From: Neurospora crassa OR74A
Lineage: Eukaryota > Ascomycota > Sordariomycetes > Sordariales > Sordariaceae
NCBI RefSeq assembly: GCF_000182925.2
Contig: NC_026506.1
Coordinates: forward strand, 1,054,001 to 1,118,000
Reading direction: 5' to 3'
DNA: 64,000 bases
Shown here: one piece after another, positions 12,927-25,250 of the stretch
Numbering within the stretch: position 1 is the first letter of the stretch
Layout of the letters: each line of letters opens with the position of its first letter
Notes under the pieces: generated by a model
What the model was told of the DNA's origin: nothing
Database searches by the model: none
What the model saw: the letters and a program-made list of their open reading frames with translations, nothing else
Program-made: the position numbers and the translations under genes

Positions 12927-14895
12927 ATGCGTCTTGGCACCCTTCTGCTGGCTGTTGCCAGCCTCACATCTGCTGTCAATGCATACTGGATGGGGGACAT
13001 TGCTCGTAAGGGGAGTCACTAGTTTCGAGTTACTCTCAAGGCTAACAACATGGCTAGATCGTGGTTATGCCCCCTTCGCGTACTCTGGATATCCGGTTTT
13101 TCGAAACGTCAAGGATTATGGAGCAAAGGGTATGTTGAGCCAAAGTGTTCCCAGCGTTATAGGCACGATCAAGTCTAACACGAAGATAGGAGATGGTGTT
13201 ACCGACGATACAATTGCTATCAATGCCGCCATTACCGCCGGAAATCCTTGCAACCAAGGCTGTGTATGTGTTTCCGGTTCTAGCATCTTGAAAAGGCTTG
13301 TCCTAACAACTGTTTCCAGACCTCAACCACCACGACTCCAGCCGTTGTCTACTTCCCTGCCGGAACCTACCTTATCTCCGGGTCCATTAAGCCAGCATAC
13401 TTTACGCAGCTGATCGGAGATGCTAGCTCTCCACCTACACTCAAGGCCACGGCTAACTTTGCTGGTTTTGGTCTAATTGATGCGAATCCTTACTACACCC
13501 AGTACCTGAACTGGAAGGCTGTTAACGTCTTCTTCCGTCAAATCCGCAATTTTATTATCGATACTACGAATATTCCTCCTGCCAATGCCGCCACAGGTAT
13601 TCACTGGCCAAGTTCACAGGCGACGAGTTTGCAGAACATTGTCTTCAACATGCCAACGGCATCGAATGTTGTCCATGTCGGTTTGTTCATGGAAGAGGGC
13701 AGCGGTGGTTTCGTCACGGATCTGACCTTCAACGGTGGTGCCACTGGTGCTTCAATGGGTAATCAGCAGTTCACTATGAGGAACCTGAAGTTTAACAACT
13801 GCAAGACAGGTATGCTCATTATCCCTCTTTTTGCATCTTGATATAGTCTGCTGACCCTCCTAAGCCATCTATCATCTGTGGAACTGGGGCTGGACCTATT
13901 CTGGCCTCTCCATTAACAACTGTGGCGTCGGCATTGACATCACCGCCGGCAGCGGCAAGGTAGAAACCGGCTCCATCATCGTCTTTGACAGTTCCTTCAC
14001 CAACACCCCCGTCGCGATTTCTACCTCCTGGACCACTGCCAGCGCTCCCGACACCGCCGGCACTCTCGTCCTCGAGAACATTGCCCTCACGAACGTCCCC
14101 GTCGCCGTCAAAGGTCCCCAAGGCACCTACCTTTCCGGCTCCACCGGCTCAACCACCATCACGGCTTGGGGCAACGGCCATAAATACACCCCCTCCGGCC
14201 CTGTCGAGTTCGCCGGCGCCCTAACTCCCAACCCACGCCCCGTTAGCCTGCTCGCCTCCAACGGGCGCTACTACACGCGCTCCAAGCCTCAGTATGAGAC
14301 CCTCTCCGCCTCTCAATTCATCTCTGCCCGTGCCTCGGGCGCCAAGGGTGACGCCGCAACCGACGACACCGCCGCCCTGCAAAACGCTATCAACACCGCC
14401 GTCGCCCAGGGTAAGGTGCTCTACCTGGACTACGGGCTGTACCGGGTCACCTCCACCATCCGCATCCCGCCTGGCGCCAAGATTGTCGGCGAGTCCTACG
14501 CCACCATCATGTCGGCCGGCGGGTTCTTCAATGATATCAACAACCCCAAGCCGGTCCTACAAGTGGGCAGCTCCAGCGGACAGGCGGGCACGGTGGAGCT
14601 AAGCGACTTTATCGTTTCCACGCAAAACGCTCAGGCGGGCGCAGTGCTGATTGAGTGGAACTTGGCCAGTCCGGCGAGTAACCCCAGTGGAATGTGGGAT
14701 GTGCACACACGGATTGGCGGGTTTGTGGGCAGTCAGCAGCAGGTCGGGCAGTGTTTGAAGACGCCAGGGAATCCAACGGTGAGGCGGGAGTGTATTGTGG
14801 CGTTTATGGCTATGCATATCACCAAGGGGGCGAGCGGGTTGTATATGGAAAATGTTTGGTTGTGGTGAGTATGCCCCATTTCTTTTGCTTGGGAC

Positions 14896-14929
<34 letters not shown>

Positions 14930-15616
14930 GGTAATGGAAACTGACGTACGTGGATTGACAGGACCGCCGACCATGATATCGACGACGCGGCGAACACGCA
15001 GATTACTCTCTACAGCGGTCGTGGTCTTTGTAAGTTCTCTTCCATCAATCGCTCCCCATTTTCTTCGACACCCTTAACCTAACCCCAAAAAACAGACATC
15101 GAATCCACCAGCGGCACCTTCTGGCTCTACGGCACCGGGTCCGAGCACCACGTTCTCTACCAATACCAGCTCTCCTCGACCCAAAACATCTTTATGGGCA
15201 TGATCCAAACCGAAACGCCTTACTACCAGCCCACCCCCAACGCCTTGGTTCCCTTCCCGTCTCTTTCCTCCCTCAACGACCCCAACTTCTCCACTTCCTG
15301 CTCGGGAGTATCGGGGAACTGCGCAGCAGCTTGGGGTCTCCGGGTGCTCAACAGCAAGAACATCCTGGTGTATGGAGCGGGCTTGTATTCGTTCTTCAGC
15401 GATTACAGTACTGCTTGCTCGACGTTTGCGGCGGGGCAGACGTGTCAGAGTAGGATTGCGAGTGTGGAGGGGACGGGGAGTTCGAATGTGAATATCTATG
15501 GATTGAACACGATTGGGGCGCAGAGTATGTTGACGAGGGATGGAGTCAGTGTTGCGTGGTATGCGGATAATGTGAATAATTTCCCGAGTTCGGTGGGGGT
15601 TTATAAGAGTGGGTGA
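12927..15616 (+). CDS. Secreted exo-beta-1,3-glucanase, family GH55
   Basis: Hydrolyses beta-1,3-glucan, outside the cell or in the wall. Seven exons (12927-13005, 13058-13129, 13190-13263, 13320-13809, 13865-14864, 14962-15029, 15096-15616) give 767 residues, normal for fungal GH55. Residues 1-19 form a signal peptide (MRLGTLLLAVASLTSAVNA). The family's two beta-helix halves are marked by paired pectate-lyase-3-like motifs, YGAKGDGVTDDT near the N-terminus and SGAKGDAATDDT in the middle. The C-terminal half has EHHVLYQYQL and QTETPYYQP, typical of GH55 near the active site; I did not assign the catalytic Glu. Introns are 52, 60, 56, 55, 97 and 66 bp, and the 97-bp intron holds a GA microsatellite. 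The stop lies in GGGTGAGTGAG, which also resembles a donor site, so a further 3' exon is possible but not seen. The RIP island begins about 300 bp downstream, yet the gene looks unmutated. Confidence 0.95.
14899..14927. repeat. (GA)n microsatellite inside GH55 intron 5
   Basis: An uninterrupted run of about 14 GA units lies between the donor at 14865 and the acceptor at 14961. It accounts for this intron being longer than the other five in the gene. Confidence 0.9.
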
Positions 15617-15899
15617 GTGAGCACGGCGGCGCATAGGATGTTTTAGTTGGGACGCGCGATATTGGGCTGGGAATTGAGTGCAGTTTTGTGTGTTGGGCGA
15701 CGAATTTACGAACTGGTAGCAGTGGTAGGTTGAAACACTTGGGGGGGATTATTGTACATATCAGTTCCCACACTCAATCGCCTGTGCAGTCTTAGCAAGA
15801 GGTATATGTACGTACACACACACACACCGCATTTGATAAATCTGGCCATTTGACATCGCTTTATACGACTCAACTCAATTGTTTAATATCGAAATCTGG
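15617..15899. other. GH55 3' flank up to the AT-rich island
   Basis: Base composition is normal up to about 15,890 and then drops sharply in GC. A short (CA)n run sits at about 15815-15828. The sequence aaatctggcca occurs twice, near 15838 and 15891. No gene is visible. Confidence 0.6.
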
Positions 15900-17095
15900 C
15901 CAAAACTAGTGCAAAAAGTCGATATTTTAATACTCTACGTCGTACAATTATCTATTTTAATATTTATATTATCTTTTAAACTATTATCGATATAGTATAC
16001 TACCCTAATACCCGTTAGAAGGTATTAATAATAATAATATTAGTAAATAATAAATATCCTAATAATGTTACTAAAACTATTAGTATAAGTGTAAGGAGTA
16101 CATAGAAATATAAGCGTATTCTATTGGATATTAGTAAGGCATTTTTATTATTGCGAACTTCCTAGAATACTAAAAAGCTTCTTATATAAGCGCTTAAGGT
16201 ACAACGTATATTATATTACTCCCTATATTTTATTAACTATAATTAATATTGTAAAGGAAATTATGAACCTCCTTATATTGAAATCCAATTTATACTTCAA
16301 TAAGATCTATACCTTTCTAACTAACGAATATAACGTATATATTTCAATTAAGACTATATAGTAGTACTTTTAATAAGAGAAGTAGAAGAAGAAGCGATTT
16401 TATATAAAGGTATTATAATAATCCCCTATACTAGTAGTTGAATAGATATTAAAGATCTCTTTATTTACTATAGAAATGTTTGTATTTTGTAACGAGTTTG
16501 GTACAAACCGAAGGAACGGTATTTATTGTACTAACTAGGTACCCCGTAGCGCTATTGCAATAGTATTAAGTAAATTTATATATAGTACGTAGTATTACCT
16601 CCTTCTAACTATTTTAGTAAATAAGCTATTTAATATATTAATATTTAGAAGTATAACGGACTCAGTTGGAGTTTAGGATTAAATGGTAAAATATTTACTC
16701 TTTAAAATAAATCTATTTCCCGGTTGTAATAGTATTTTAATAATAAATAATGTTAATTAGCACCTCCGTACCGAATTCTAGTATACGTACAACTAGAAGG
16801 GGGTTCTATTATAGTATTTACTACTATACTCTCCTGAGTTTAACCCTATTGAGGTATATTTTAGTAATTTTAAGTGGTAGTTTAAGAGGGTATATTGTAA
16901 CGAAAGTAGTAATAAGATATTAGACGACGATTTTACTACGTTTCTTAAGCGACTAGCGTAGGATGTAGGGTATAAAATGTAATAGATCTATAGTTATTTT
17001 AAAAATATAAAGCTAGTAATAGATTAATTTAATAATATTAATAAAGAGTATAGTAAATTATATATTAACGAGCTAATCGAGTATAAAAAGACGGG
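15900..17095 (+). mobile_element. RIP-degraded Tc1/mariner-superfamily DNA transposon, 3' side cut by gap
   Basis: One plus-strand frame carries three spaced motifs of a DDE transposase. FCNE at 16485-16496 stands where the first catalytic Asp is expected. Asn-Asn-Val followed by His at about 16746-16763 stands for the second (DNA...H). LLLYSPEFNPIE at 16818-16853 matches the family's LPPYSPxxNPIE block with both prolines turned to leucine. Both catalytic aspartates read as Asn, and all stops downstream are TAG or TAA, consistent with RIP. There is no indel over this 370-bp span. The 5' end and terminal inverted repeats could not be fixed. Confidence 0.85.
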
Positions 17096-17195
17096 NNNNN
17101 NNNNNNNNNNNNNNNNNNNNNNNNNNNNNNNNNNNNNNNNNNNNNNNNNNNNNNNNNNNNNNNNNNNNNNNNNNNNNNNNNNNNNNNNNNNNNNN
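17096..17195. other. Assembly gap, 100 N
   Basis: Exactly 100 unknown bases, the usual placeholder for a gap of unknown size. It separates the mariner relic from the Ty3/gypsy relic, so their true distance and the gypsy element's left terminus are unknown. Confidence 1.
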
Positions 17196-20100
17196 ATAGT
17201 AAAGTACTTTTTATATTAATATAATTTTTATTCTATTTCAAATAGTAATAAGGACAAAATTAAATTTCAAACTCCTAATTAAATTAATTAATACAAACTT
17301 ATAAAACTCCCAAAAAGGATTTCCTAACAACGCAAAAGTTATCCTCAAAAACCTCAAAATACCAACTCGAACGCCAAAAACTAAACAACGAAGGGCTAAT
17401 CAATTCTTCCAGCAGAGGAACCTCTTACTCAATTTAATAAAAACCTTAATTCTAAATGTATTTAAATCTCCGCTTTATTAACTAATTTATAATTTACTAA
17501 TAGTAGATTATAAATACTTTAAACTGTTATACTTATAAAATTAAAATAGAAACCCCTTACTTTATAATTTTAAGACCGATTATAATAAAGAAAAAAAATA
17601 AAATTAAATTAGAAAGACCCTGAATAGTACCCAAAAAGAAAAATTAAATAAAAAATAATAATTAAAAAAAAGATCGGCATAAATCTACCCCTTACTAAGT
17701 AATATTCAATATTTAAATACTTATATGTTATATATAAAGTTAGTACTTTAAACTACCGAAGTTACTATAGGACTAATAATTATATTATTCTATTCCCTAC
17801 TTAATATTTTTAAAGTAACGTAAATAATATTTTATAAGGTTAATAAAATAAACGAAGAAGTAATATTAATAATTTTAATTCACTAATTATACCGCTCGCC
17901 AAACCCTTAAACGCCAATACCTATATAAAACTCTAAAAATTAACTATTACAATTACTAAAGTACTTATATAAAGAAGAAAAAATTGAAAAAGAGTACTAA
18001 ATCAACTCTTTACCAAACAAAAAGAAAAAGAGTATTGCTTTTCAGTACTAATACTATAAACTACCGAATTATTACCAAAATCCTTACAAATCTCAACCAT
18101 CTACTATATTTAACACTAACAATACCACTACTAATAAAACTCCTTTAACTAACACTCCTACTTATCCAAATAAAATATCCCTTAATACTATCGCTACCCT
18201 CCTTATAAATAATGCTACCTTTACTCAAGAAATTCTCCTAAAGAAAAAATTTAATAGAAAAAGAATCTCTAAATATATTAAATTATTTAAAAAAGAAGTT
18301 AATATTTATAAATTTAGAAATAATAAATTTAAAATTAATATTTAATTCTAATAGTATAAAAAGGAGCTTAAGAACGTTAATAAGGGTCTCCTTCGTAACC
18401 TTTAAACTAAAAATACCGCCACTTAAAAGGAATTTACTAAAAGATTTAAAATTATTTATAAAATAAAAAATCCCGAATAGACGGATAATATATTTACTAC
18501 CCTAAAGAAATTCTATACTAAACACGTCCCTTATTAAATAGAAAAAATCGTCGATACTATTCTTACCTATTTAATACTATTTACTTACTAAAAAGTATAA
18601 AATTAAAATAACGCCAATTGCAATACTATCAAAAACTTCTATAAGAAGTTATATATTGATACTAAATATATAATTACTACTTTCTTATAAAAATTAAAAG
18701 AAGAACTCTATATTATAGAATAAATTAAATTCTCTTAATCTCTAAACAAACTCGTAGTAAAATAATTTAATAATATTAATTCTAATACCTCGTTAAATAT
18801 TAATAATAATAGTGAAGAAGAAATATCTACTAAAAAATATAAATATAAAACTAAACATATAATTAACTTAAACAACTCTTTAGAATCCTCTAAAAAAGAA
18901 GTTATAACTAAAATCCCTATTAAAAAAACTACTATAAAAATACAAATCCCTACTAAAATTACCCCAATTTTTAATAAAAAAACTATAAATAATCTAATTA
19001 ATTGTATAAAATAATTAATAATTATCCGAAGTATTACTTTTACTCCCTAAATCTAATAATAAATCCCCCTCCCTCAATAACCTACCCTTTACTAACCTAC
19101 CTAACTTACGAACTTTCAAATTAATATTATCTAAATTAACGCCCTTTATAAAAGAAGTAGGGGTAGATAAAATATAAAAAAAATAATAAGGGAAGGTATT
19201 AATAATAATATTATTAATATAATTAATTCGGTTACTATATTTAAGAATATAAGTAGAAGGAGGTTAATTATAATTATAATATTACTAATTAAAAGCCCGC
19301 TAACCGAAATAGGAATATAAATACTGTAATATTTATAAACTCCAAAATAAACTATAATAATAAGGTCCCTAAGGATATATACTCTCAAATATCCAATTTA
19401 AATTAATTAAAGGATACAATCCACTCCCTTATAATTCTAACTATTAATTACCCTAATTACTAAAAATTCAAGAAATAGGAATTCGAAATCTAATAATAGT
19501 ACAACCTACAAAACGCACCGTTCATCCCAATCTTTAATTTACTTCAAAATCCTAAATAAATTAAATAACGTTAGGACTAAATCCAAGCTAAAAACGGTTC
19601 CCCTACTATTACTATTAACTACATTTTAATAAAAACATTTAAAAAACTATATAAAATATCCTCTCTTACCTAAGAATAAATAACCTAAATTTATACAATC
19701 GTTACTAATCCTAATTAAACTACCAAATTAAAAAGGCTCTCCAAAATAAATATAAACTAAAAAAAGATCTATACTACTTCCTAAAATACTATAATAATAA
19801 CTAATAAATTCAAAAAGCCTAAAATTAATAATACAATACCAAATTCTACAACTACCCCTCCTTTTACTCCAATCCCTTATCCATCTACCGCAAAAATACT
19901 CAAATTTACCCCTAAATAGCCTAGGACTACTTTAAATAACGAAATTTAAATATACTTATTTACCCCTACTAATAAAGCGCTAAAACTATAATCTAAAAAG
20001 GTTTTGTTCGTATAAAAGGAAGAAGGGCTAGATTAGGTATATATAAAGGATATCCAGACTCGAAACAACATCTTAAATATAAAAGAAATATACCCTATAG

Positions 20101-23100
20101 CCACCAAATTTATAAATACTAAAATTACTATTACTATTAAAAACATTATCTGAAACAACCCTACTAATACCCTAACCATTTATAATTAAATTAAGTAACT
20201 CTCTAAAGTACCTTATAACAAGGATAGGATCCCCACCGCGCAATTTAAATACTATAATAATACAACTCCTAATAATAATTCGGAAACTAATAAATTTATT
20301 CCTATTAAACCCAATAAAATACAAATTCATTTTATATTTATAGAAAAACAAAAGCCTAAAACAAATATATTAATAAATTTAATTAAAATTACTTTAAAGA
20401 GCGATAGCCCTATATTTGCTTAACCATCTTTAGAAAATAATATTTTCTCTCTATTTAACTAATAAAATATTAAGAATTAAAGAAAGAGCAAATTTATACT
20501 ATTACGCATTATCTCTCCTCAAAATACCCTAACTCTCGCTACAAACTAAATAAAATTCATTAATAAATCCCCCTTTATAAAGGGTAATATTATATATCTC
20601 GCCCCTTTACCTATACTTTATATATTAATTAAATTCTAAGGAGGAAAGAAAGTAACCGCTCTATTAAATACAAGTACCGAATACAATACTATTTATAAAG
20701 TACTAATGGATTCGCTAAAACTCTAAAACATTACTATAAAAATCTCTAATATTAATAATAATAAAAGAAGGAAGGGATTTCTTAATAAAACCTACAAAAA
20801 AGTTTAACTATTCGATAAGGGATAAGAAATCTATTTCTTTATTATAAAGCAAGCCCTACTAAACTATAACATTATTTTAGGGTTACTATTCTTTTAAAAC
20901 ACTAAAATCTATATAAAATATAAAAAAAGTAGAAGGAACTATATAATTATAACGTTTAACGGGGTAATAATCTATACCACTCTAATTACCAACTTAGAAA
21001 CTCTTAAAGGGAAGTAAAACGACGGATAAAAGGTTTAACTCCCCTACTATTATAATAGCCTCGTATACTAAAGGGCAAGGAAGTAGGCTTAACGAAAATT
21101 ATATAGAAGAAACCGCCTTATTAGTAAATTAAAAACAACCGTTAAAGGATATCCTAAAGGAAGATAATAAGCGAATCACCCCCTTTAATAATAAAATAGT
21201 AAAGGACTTAATAATTTTCCTAAAAAAGGAATAAACATTTCTAATTAGCCCACAAAGTCCAAATATCTCTCGGCAGGCTTATCGTTATTAAAAAAAACTC
21301 ATCTTAAAACTAATAAGGACTACCAAATAAAATCTCCCACTAACAATACATACACCCGCACCAAATAAGTACAAAAAAGCTTAAAAGAAATTAAAAAGTA
21401 TTAAAAGAAGATTAAAATATATAATTATATAAACCAATATAATATACAAGCAAGCGGCACAGAAAGCAAACCCAATTAATAACATTATATTAAATAAGTT
21501 AAAACCTAAAGGAGACTCCAACTAAAAAGAAAAGAAATTAATAATAATAAAAAAACAGATCGCCTCTACACTCAAAAATTATAGTTCAAAATAGGACTAC
21601 TATATAATACTAAAATTTACAAAACTAATTCGAAGGTTACACCTAACGGAAGAACAATTCCAAGCCCTATTAAAAACGGTCTAAAATACCCTAAACGAAA
21701 GAGAAACCGAACTATTCACCTACATCCTCTTTAATAAAAAGTAAGCTCTAGCTTAGAACTTTACTAAATATAGAAAATTAAATTCCAATATTATTCTACT
21801 TTAAAAAATCCACACTATCCCTCACTCCGCCTAATAAACAAAAACTATCCTAATCCCAAAAACCCTCTATAATAAAGTATATAACCTATTAAAAAATTAA
21901 ATTAAGAAGGGGATTTTAGAAGAAAATTATACGGTATATAAGAATAATTAATTCTTAATTATAAAGAAGGATAATAGTTTGCATCTTATTAACAATGCCC
22001 AACGGATCAATAGGGTAACCCTCCGAAACGCCAACCCACCCCTAAGCTATAAAAAATTCAACGAAACATTTAAAGGCTATAAAATAATATCCCTATTAAA
22101 TCTTTTCTTAGAATACAACCAAATCCCCCTCAATAAAACTAACTATAACCTTACTACCTTCTTAACCCCTATCGGTCACTTCCAAATAACTACTCTACTA
22201 TAAGGAAATACAAACTCCATCGTACAATTTATAAGAACAATAACAAAAATACTATATAATTTAATTCTTAACGTCTACTAACTTTACCTTAATAATATCT
22301 ATATTAAAAGACCCCAAAACAATTATAATAAAGAGTAAATCAGCACTAAGGGGATTAGGAGGTATATATTAGAATACCTTATAAATATTAATAAAGTACT
22401 TATTAATATAGAGCTAATAAGAGGAATAATTGTAACCGTAAAATCCTAATAGTACTAAAAGGAAGTAATACTAGTAGGGTATTTATATATACTAAATAGA
22501 AGAACGCTAATTATAAATAAAATTATAAAAATTAATAAATAGATTTACTACAAATACTAAACCAATAAGAAAGGAAAGGAGCTAGAATAAATCCATACCT
22601 TCCTAAATATTATAAGGTACTATAGAATTTAAATTAAAAAATTCGGCATTATTACAATCCCCCTCTATAACCTAATAAAGAAGGATATTAAATTCTAATA
22701 AATAAAGAACGAATAGTTCGTAATAAAGTACTTATAATATATAATTACTATTATATTAATCCTCACTACCCTAATATATAATAATAATTATTATAGGACA
22801 ATTTTCTTTATAATTAATATATTACTAGAAGGTTAGGGAATTATTCTAAAATAGATTAGCTCGGACGGAAAGCGATACTTATACCAATTCGAGAGTAGGA
22901 TCTAATCTAGTACCGAAAAGAAGTACAATACTACAAAGAAGGAACTTTAGAACCTCCTCTATACTTTAAAGCGTTTAAGAAGGTACCTATTCGGTATTTA
23001 CTTTATAATTAAAACCGATATAATAATCCTAATTTACTAATTAAATAATATTATAAATAATATACCCAATATACTACTAATATAGTAAATCGCTTAAATA

Positions 23101-25250
23101 AAAATTTTTAACTTCAACGTTAAATATATTCTAAAAAGTAAAAATATAATAATTAATAGCTTATTTTACAAACCCTTTAAACCTTCTAACTTCTACAAGT
23201 AAATATATAAAGAGGATATTAACAACTTTATAAATATACAAATCTACTCTATCTTTATTATATACATAAATAACCTTTAACTAATATTTAAAGGGGAATA
23301 ATTTAAGAAATTAAAAGAGATTATTAGGTACTTATTGACCTACGAAGTCCCTTCGAGACTAATAGGAACTATTATAAAATACTAATTCCGGACTAATACT
23401 ATTAAATTTATAGTATATAATAAAATCCTTTAATTACGCCCTATAATTTTAATTTAAAATTTAAAACAATTAATTAATAGTCTAAAAGAATACTAATAAA
23501 TTATATCCTATTACTATAATAAAGTAAGATATAGAGGCTAAGAAGGGACGTACTACTATATTACAGAATACTACTACTAAAAAGGAATATATACCCAAAT
23601 AGAGGAACTAATCCGCTCATACTCTAACTACCAAATATTTAACCCCAAACAATTCGAAGATAGCTACTAATAGACTTACCCGAACTTTTACCCCTTTAGA
23701 AAATAATTATTAAATATCTAGTACCTCCCAAGTACAAACAATAAAAGAGTCCTTCTATTAAAAATTAAAAATAATTTAATAAATTACATTGAAACTACCT
23801 TACTCCCTACAATTTCGTTAAATAAAATAAAGGACTTTCTTAAACTTCTATTCCTAAAATAAAAATACCCTCTAATAATTCTAATTAATAGTAATACAAA
23901 ATTCTAAAAGGCTATTACTAAATACTTACTTCAACTAAAAATCCCTAAAGAATCTATCGCACTTTATAATTTACAAACTAATAGTACAAATAAATAAAAA
24001 TATATTATAATTACTTCTTTATTTATAAAAATAATTAGAGAGAATAGCACTAATTAAAAAAAATATTTACCTTATATCCTTTTTACAAACTAGACTACTA
24101 TTAAAAGAAACTATAAATATACTCCCTTCTAACTAATATATAATTACAATCCAATATTACTAATCGAATTTAACTTACCCTCCTAGCGAATTACTAACTA
24201 AAAGAATAATAATAAGGTAATAATTAGGAAGGAACTAATTAATATAATTACTCAAATATATAAGAACTTTAAATACAAATTTATATAGGCCGCAAAAAAA
24301 ATTGTAATAATAAGGGAAGTAACAACCAATTACTATAATAAATAAAATTAGTAGAAAATATAACCTAAAAACGCCCAAATTAAAGTTAATAACTTAATTT
24401 TAAAGTATAATAATATTAAAAAGATTAATATAAATTTAATAAAGAAATTCTCGTACTAATAGCAAAGCCCTTACAAAATATACTAAATCTCTAATTTAAA
24501 GAGTATATACTATATTAACACTCTAAATAGGATATAGCTTAGTAAGTCTATAAATATTAAAAAGATTAAGAAATTTATAGTTAGGGATAAAATAATACTA
24601 AACGCTAAGAACCTAAATATAATACTTAAGAAGGAGTAAATCTTACCTAAAGACGGAGGAAATTAAAGAAACCCTAAACCGGCTAATAACAAATTACTTA
24701 TAGAGGAAACTCTAAACCGAATACTATAATACAAATTTAAAGAAAGTATAACTATAGAGAAAAAGAAAATAAAGTAAAATACTTTTAAAAATAGAATACA
24801 AAAAGATCTAACTCGGATAAGGATTAAAATTACAATCCCTAAAAAGCAACCCCTAAGGACATAAACAAATCCTAAGGATTAACTTAACGCCCTACTCATA
24901 TACCCTAAGGATAGGTAAATCCGTACATACACCCAACAATTAACAACCGACGCATTATAATAAAACCGAAATAATAATATAACTCCCTTTCTTAGCCTTT
25001 TTTTTCTTATTTATCTTTCTTTACACTATTTTTCCTTACAAATTTATACTTTATATACTTACAATAATATTTCTTTTATTTTTAAAACGTTTTAATATTT
25101 TTACTTTTCTATTTTTTAACGAAGGGAAGTCCCTACCAATCTTATAATACAAAGGATATAGGATCAAACCAACCCTAATATAATAGTACTATATAATAAT
25201 AATACAAAAATAGGCACAAAGCGGATCTATACTATATAATTAAAAAATTA
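17196..25250 (+). mobile_element. RIP-degraded Ty3/gypsy LTR retrotransposon
   Basis: The order protease, reverse transcriptase, RNase H, integrase on the plus strand defines a Ty3/gypsy (Metaviridae-type) element. A frame open apart from TAA/TAG stops at about 18421-18740 sits where gag would lie, but I recognise no gag domain in it. A pyrimidine-rich tract at about 24,990-25,020 follows pol and could mark the approach to the 3' LTR. The LTRs themselves could not be delimited because both ends are heavily mutated and the left one abuts the assembly gap. The right boundary given is approximate. Confidence 0.9.
20640..24560 (+). pseudogene. pol: gypsy pol remnant: protease, RT, RNase H, integrase
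   Basis: The protease is read around 20649-20900: LLNTSTEYN, where DTG has become Asn-Thr-Ser (20667-20675), and NIILGLLFF downstream. The reverse transcriptase runs from about 21,910, with INRVTL near 22,000 and YLNN at 22285-22296 in place of the YLDD active site. RNase H shows IKTD at about 23,008-23,019 and FNFNVKY near 23,110. The integrase zinc site at about 23,500-23,625 has Tyr where two His and two Cys are expected (YYYNKVRYRG and YSNYQ). The integrase core shows LINSNTKF near 23,884 and NLQTNSTNK at 23968-23994, and a SPYKI motif at 24466-24480 fits the GPY/F module. RT to SPYKI keeps one reading frame for about 2.5 kb; the protease is in another frame. Nonfunctional beyond doubt. 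Confidence 0.93.

Noticed and set aside
15838-15901. Repeated aaatctggcca as a target-site duplication of the mariner relic
   Set aside because: Tc1/mariner elements duplicate TA, and the second copy is only about 50 bp away on the same side.
21979-22203. Small 74-codon plus-strand gene
   Set aside because: It is an undisrupted piece of the RIPed gypsy reverse transcriptase frame, not an independent gene.
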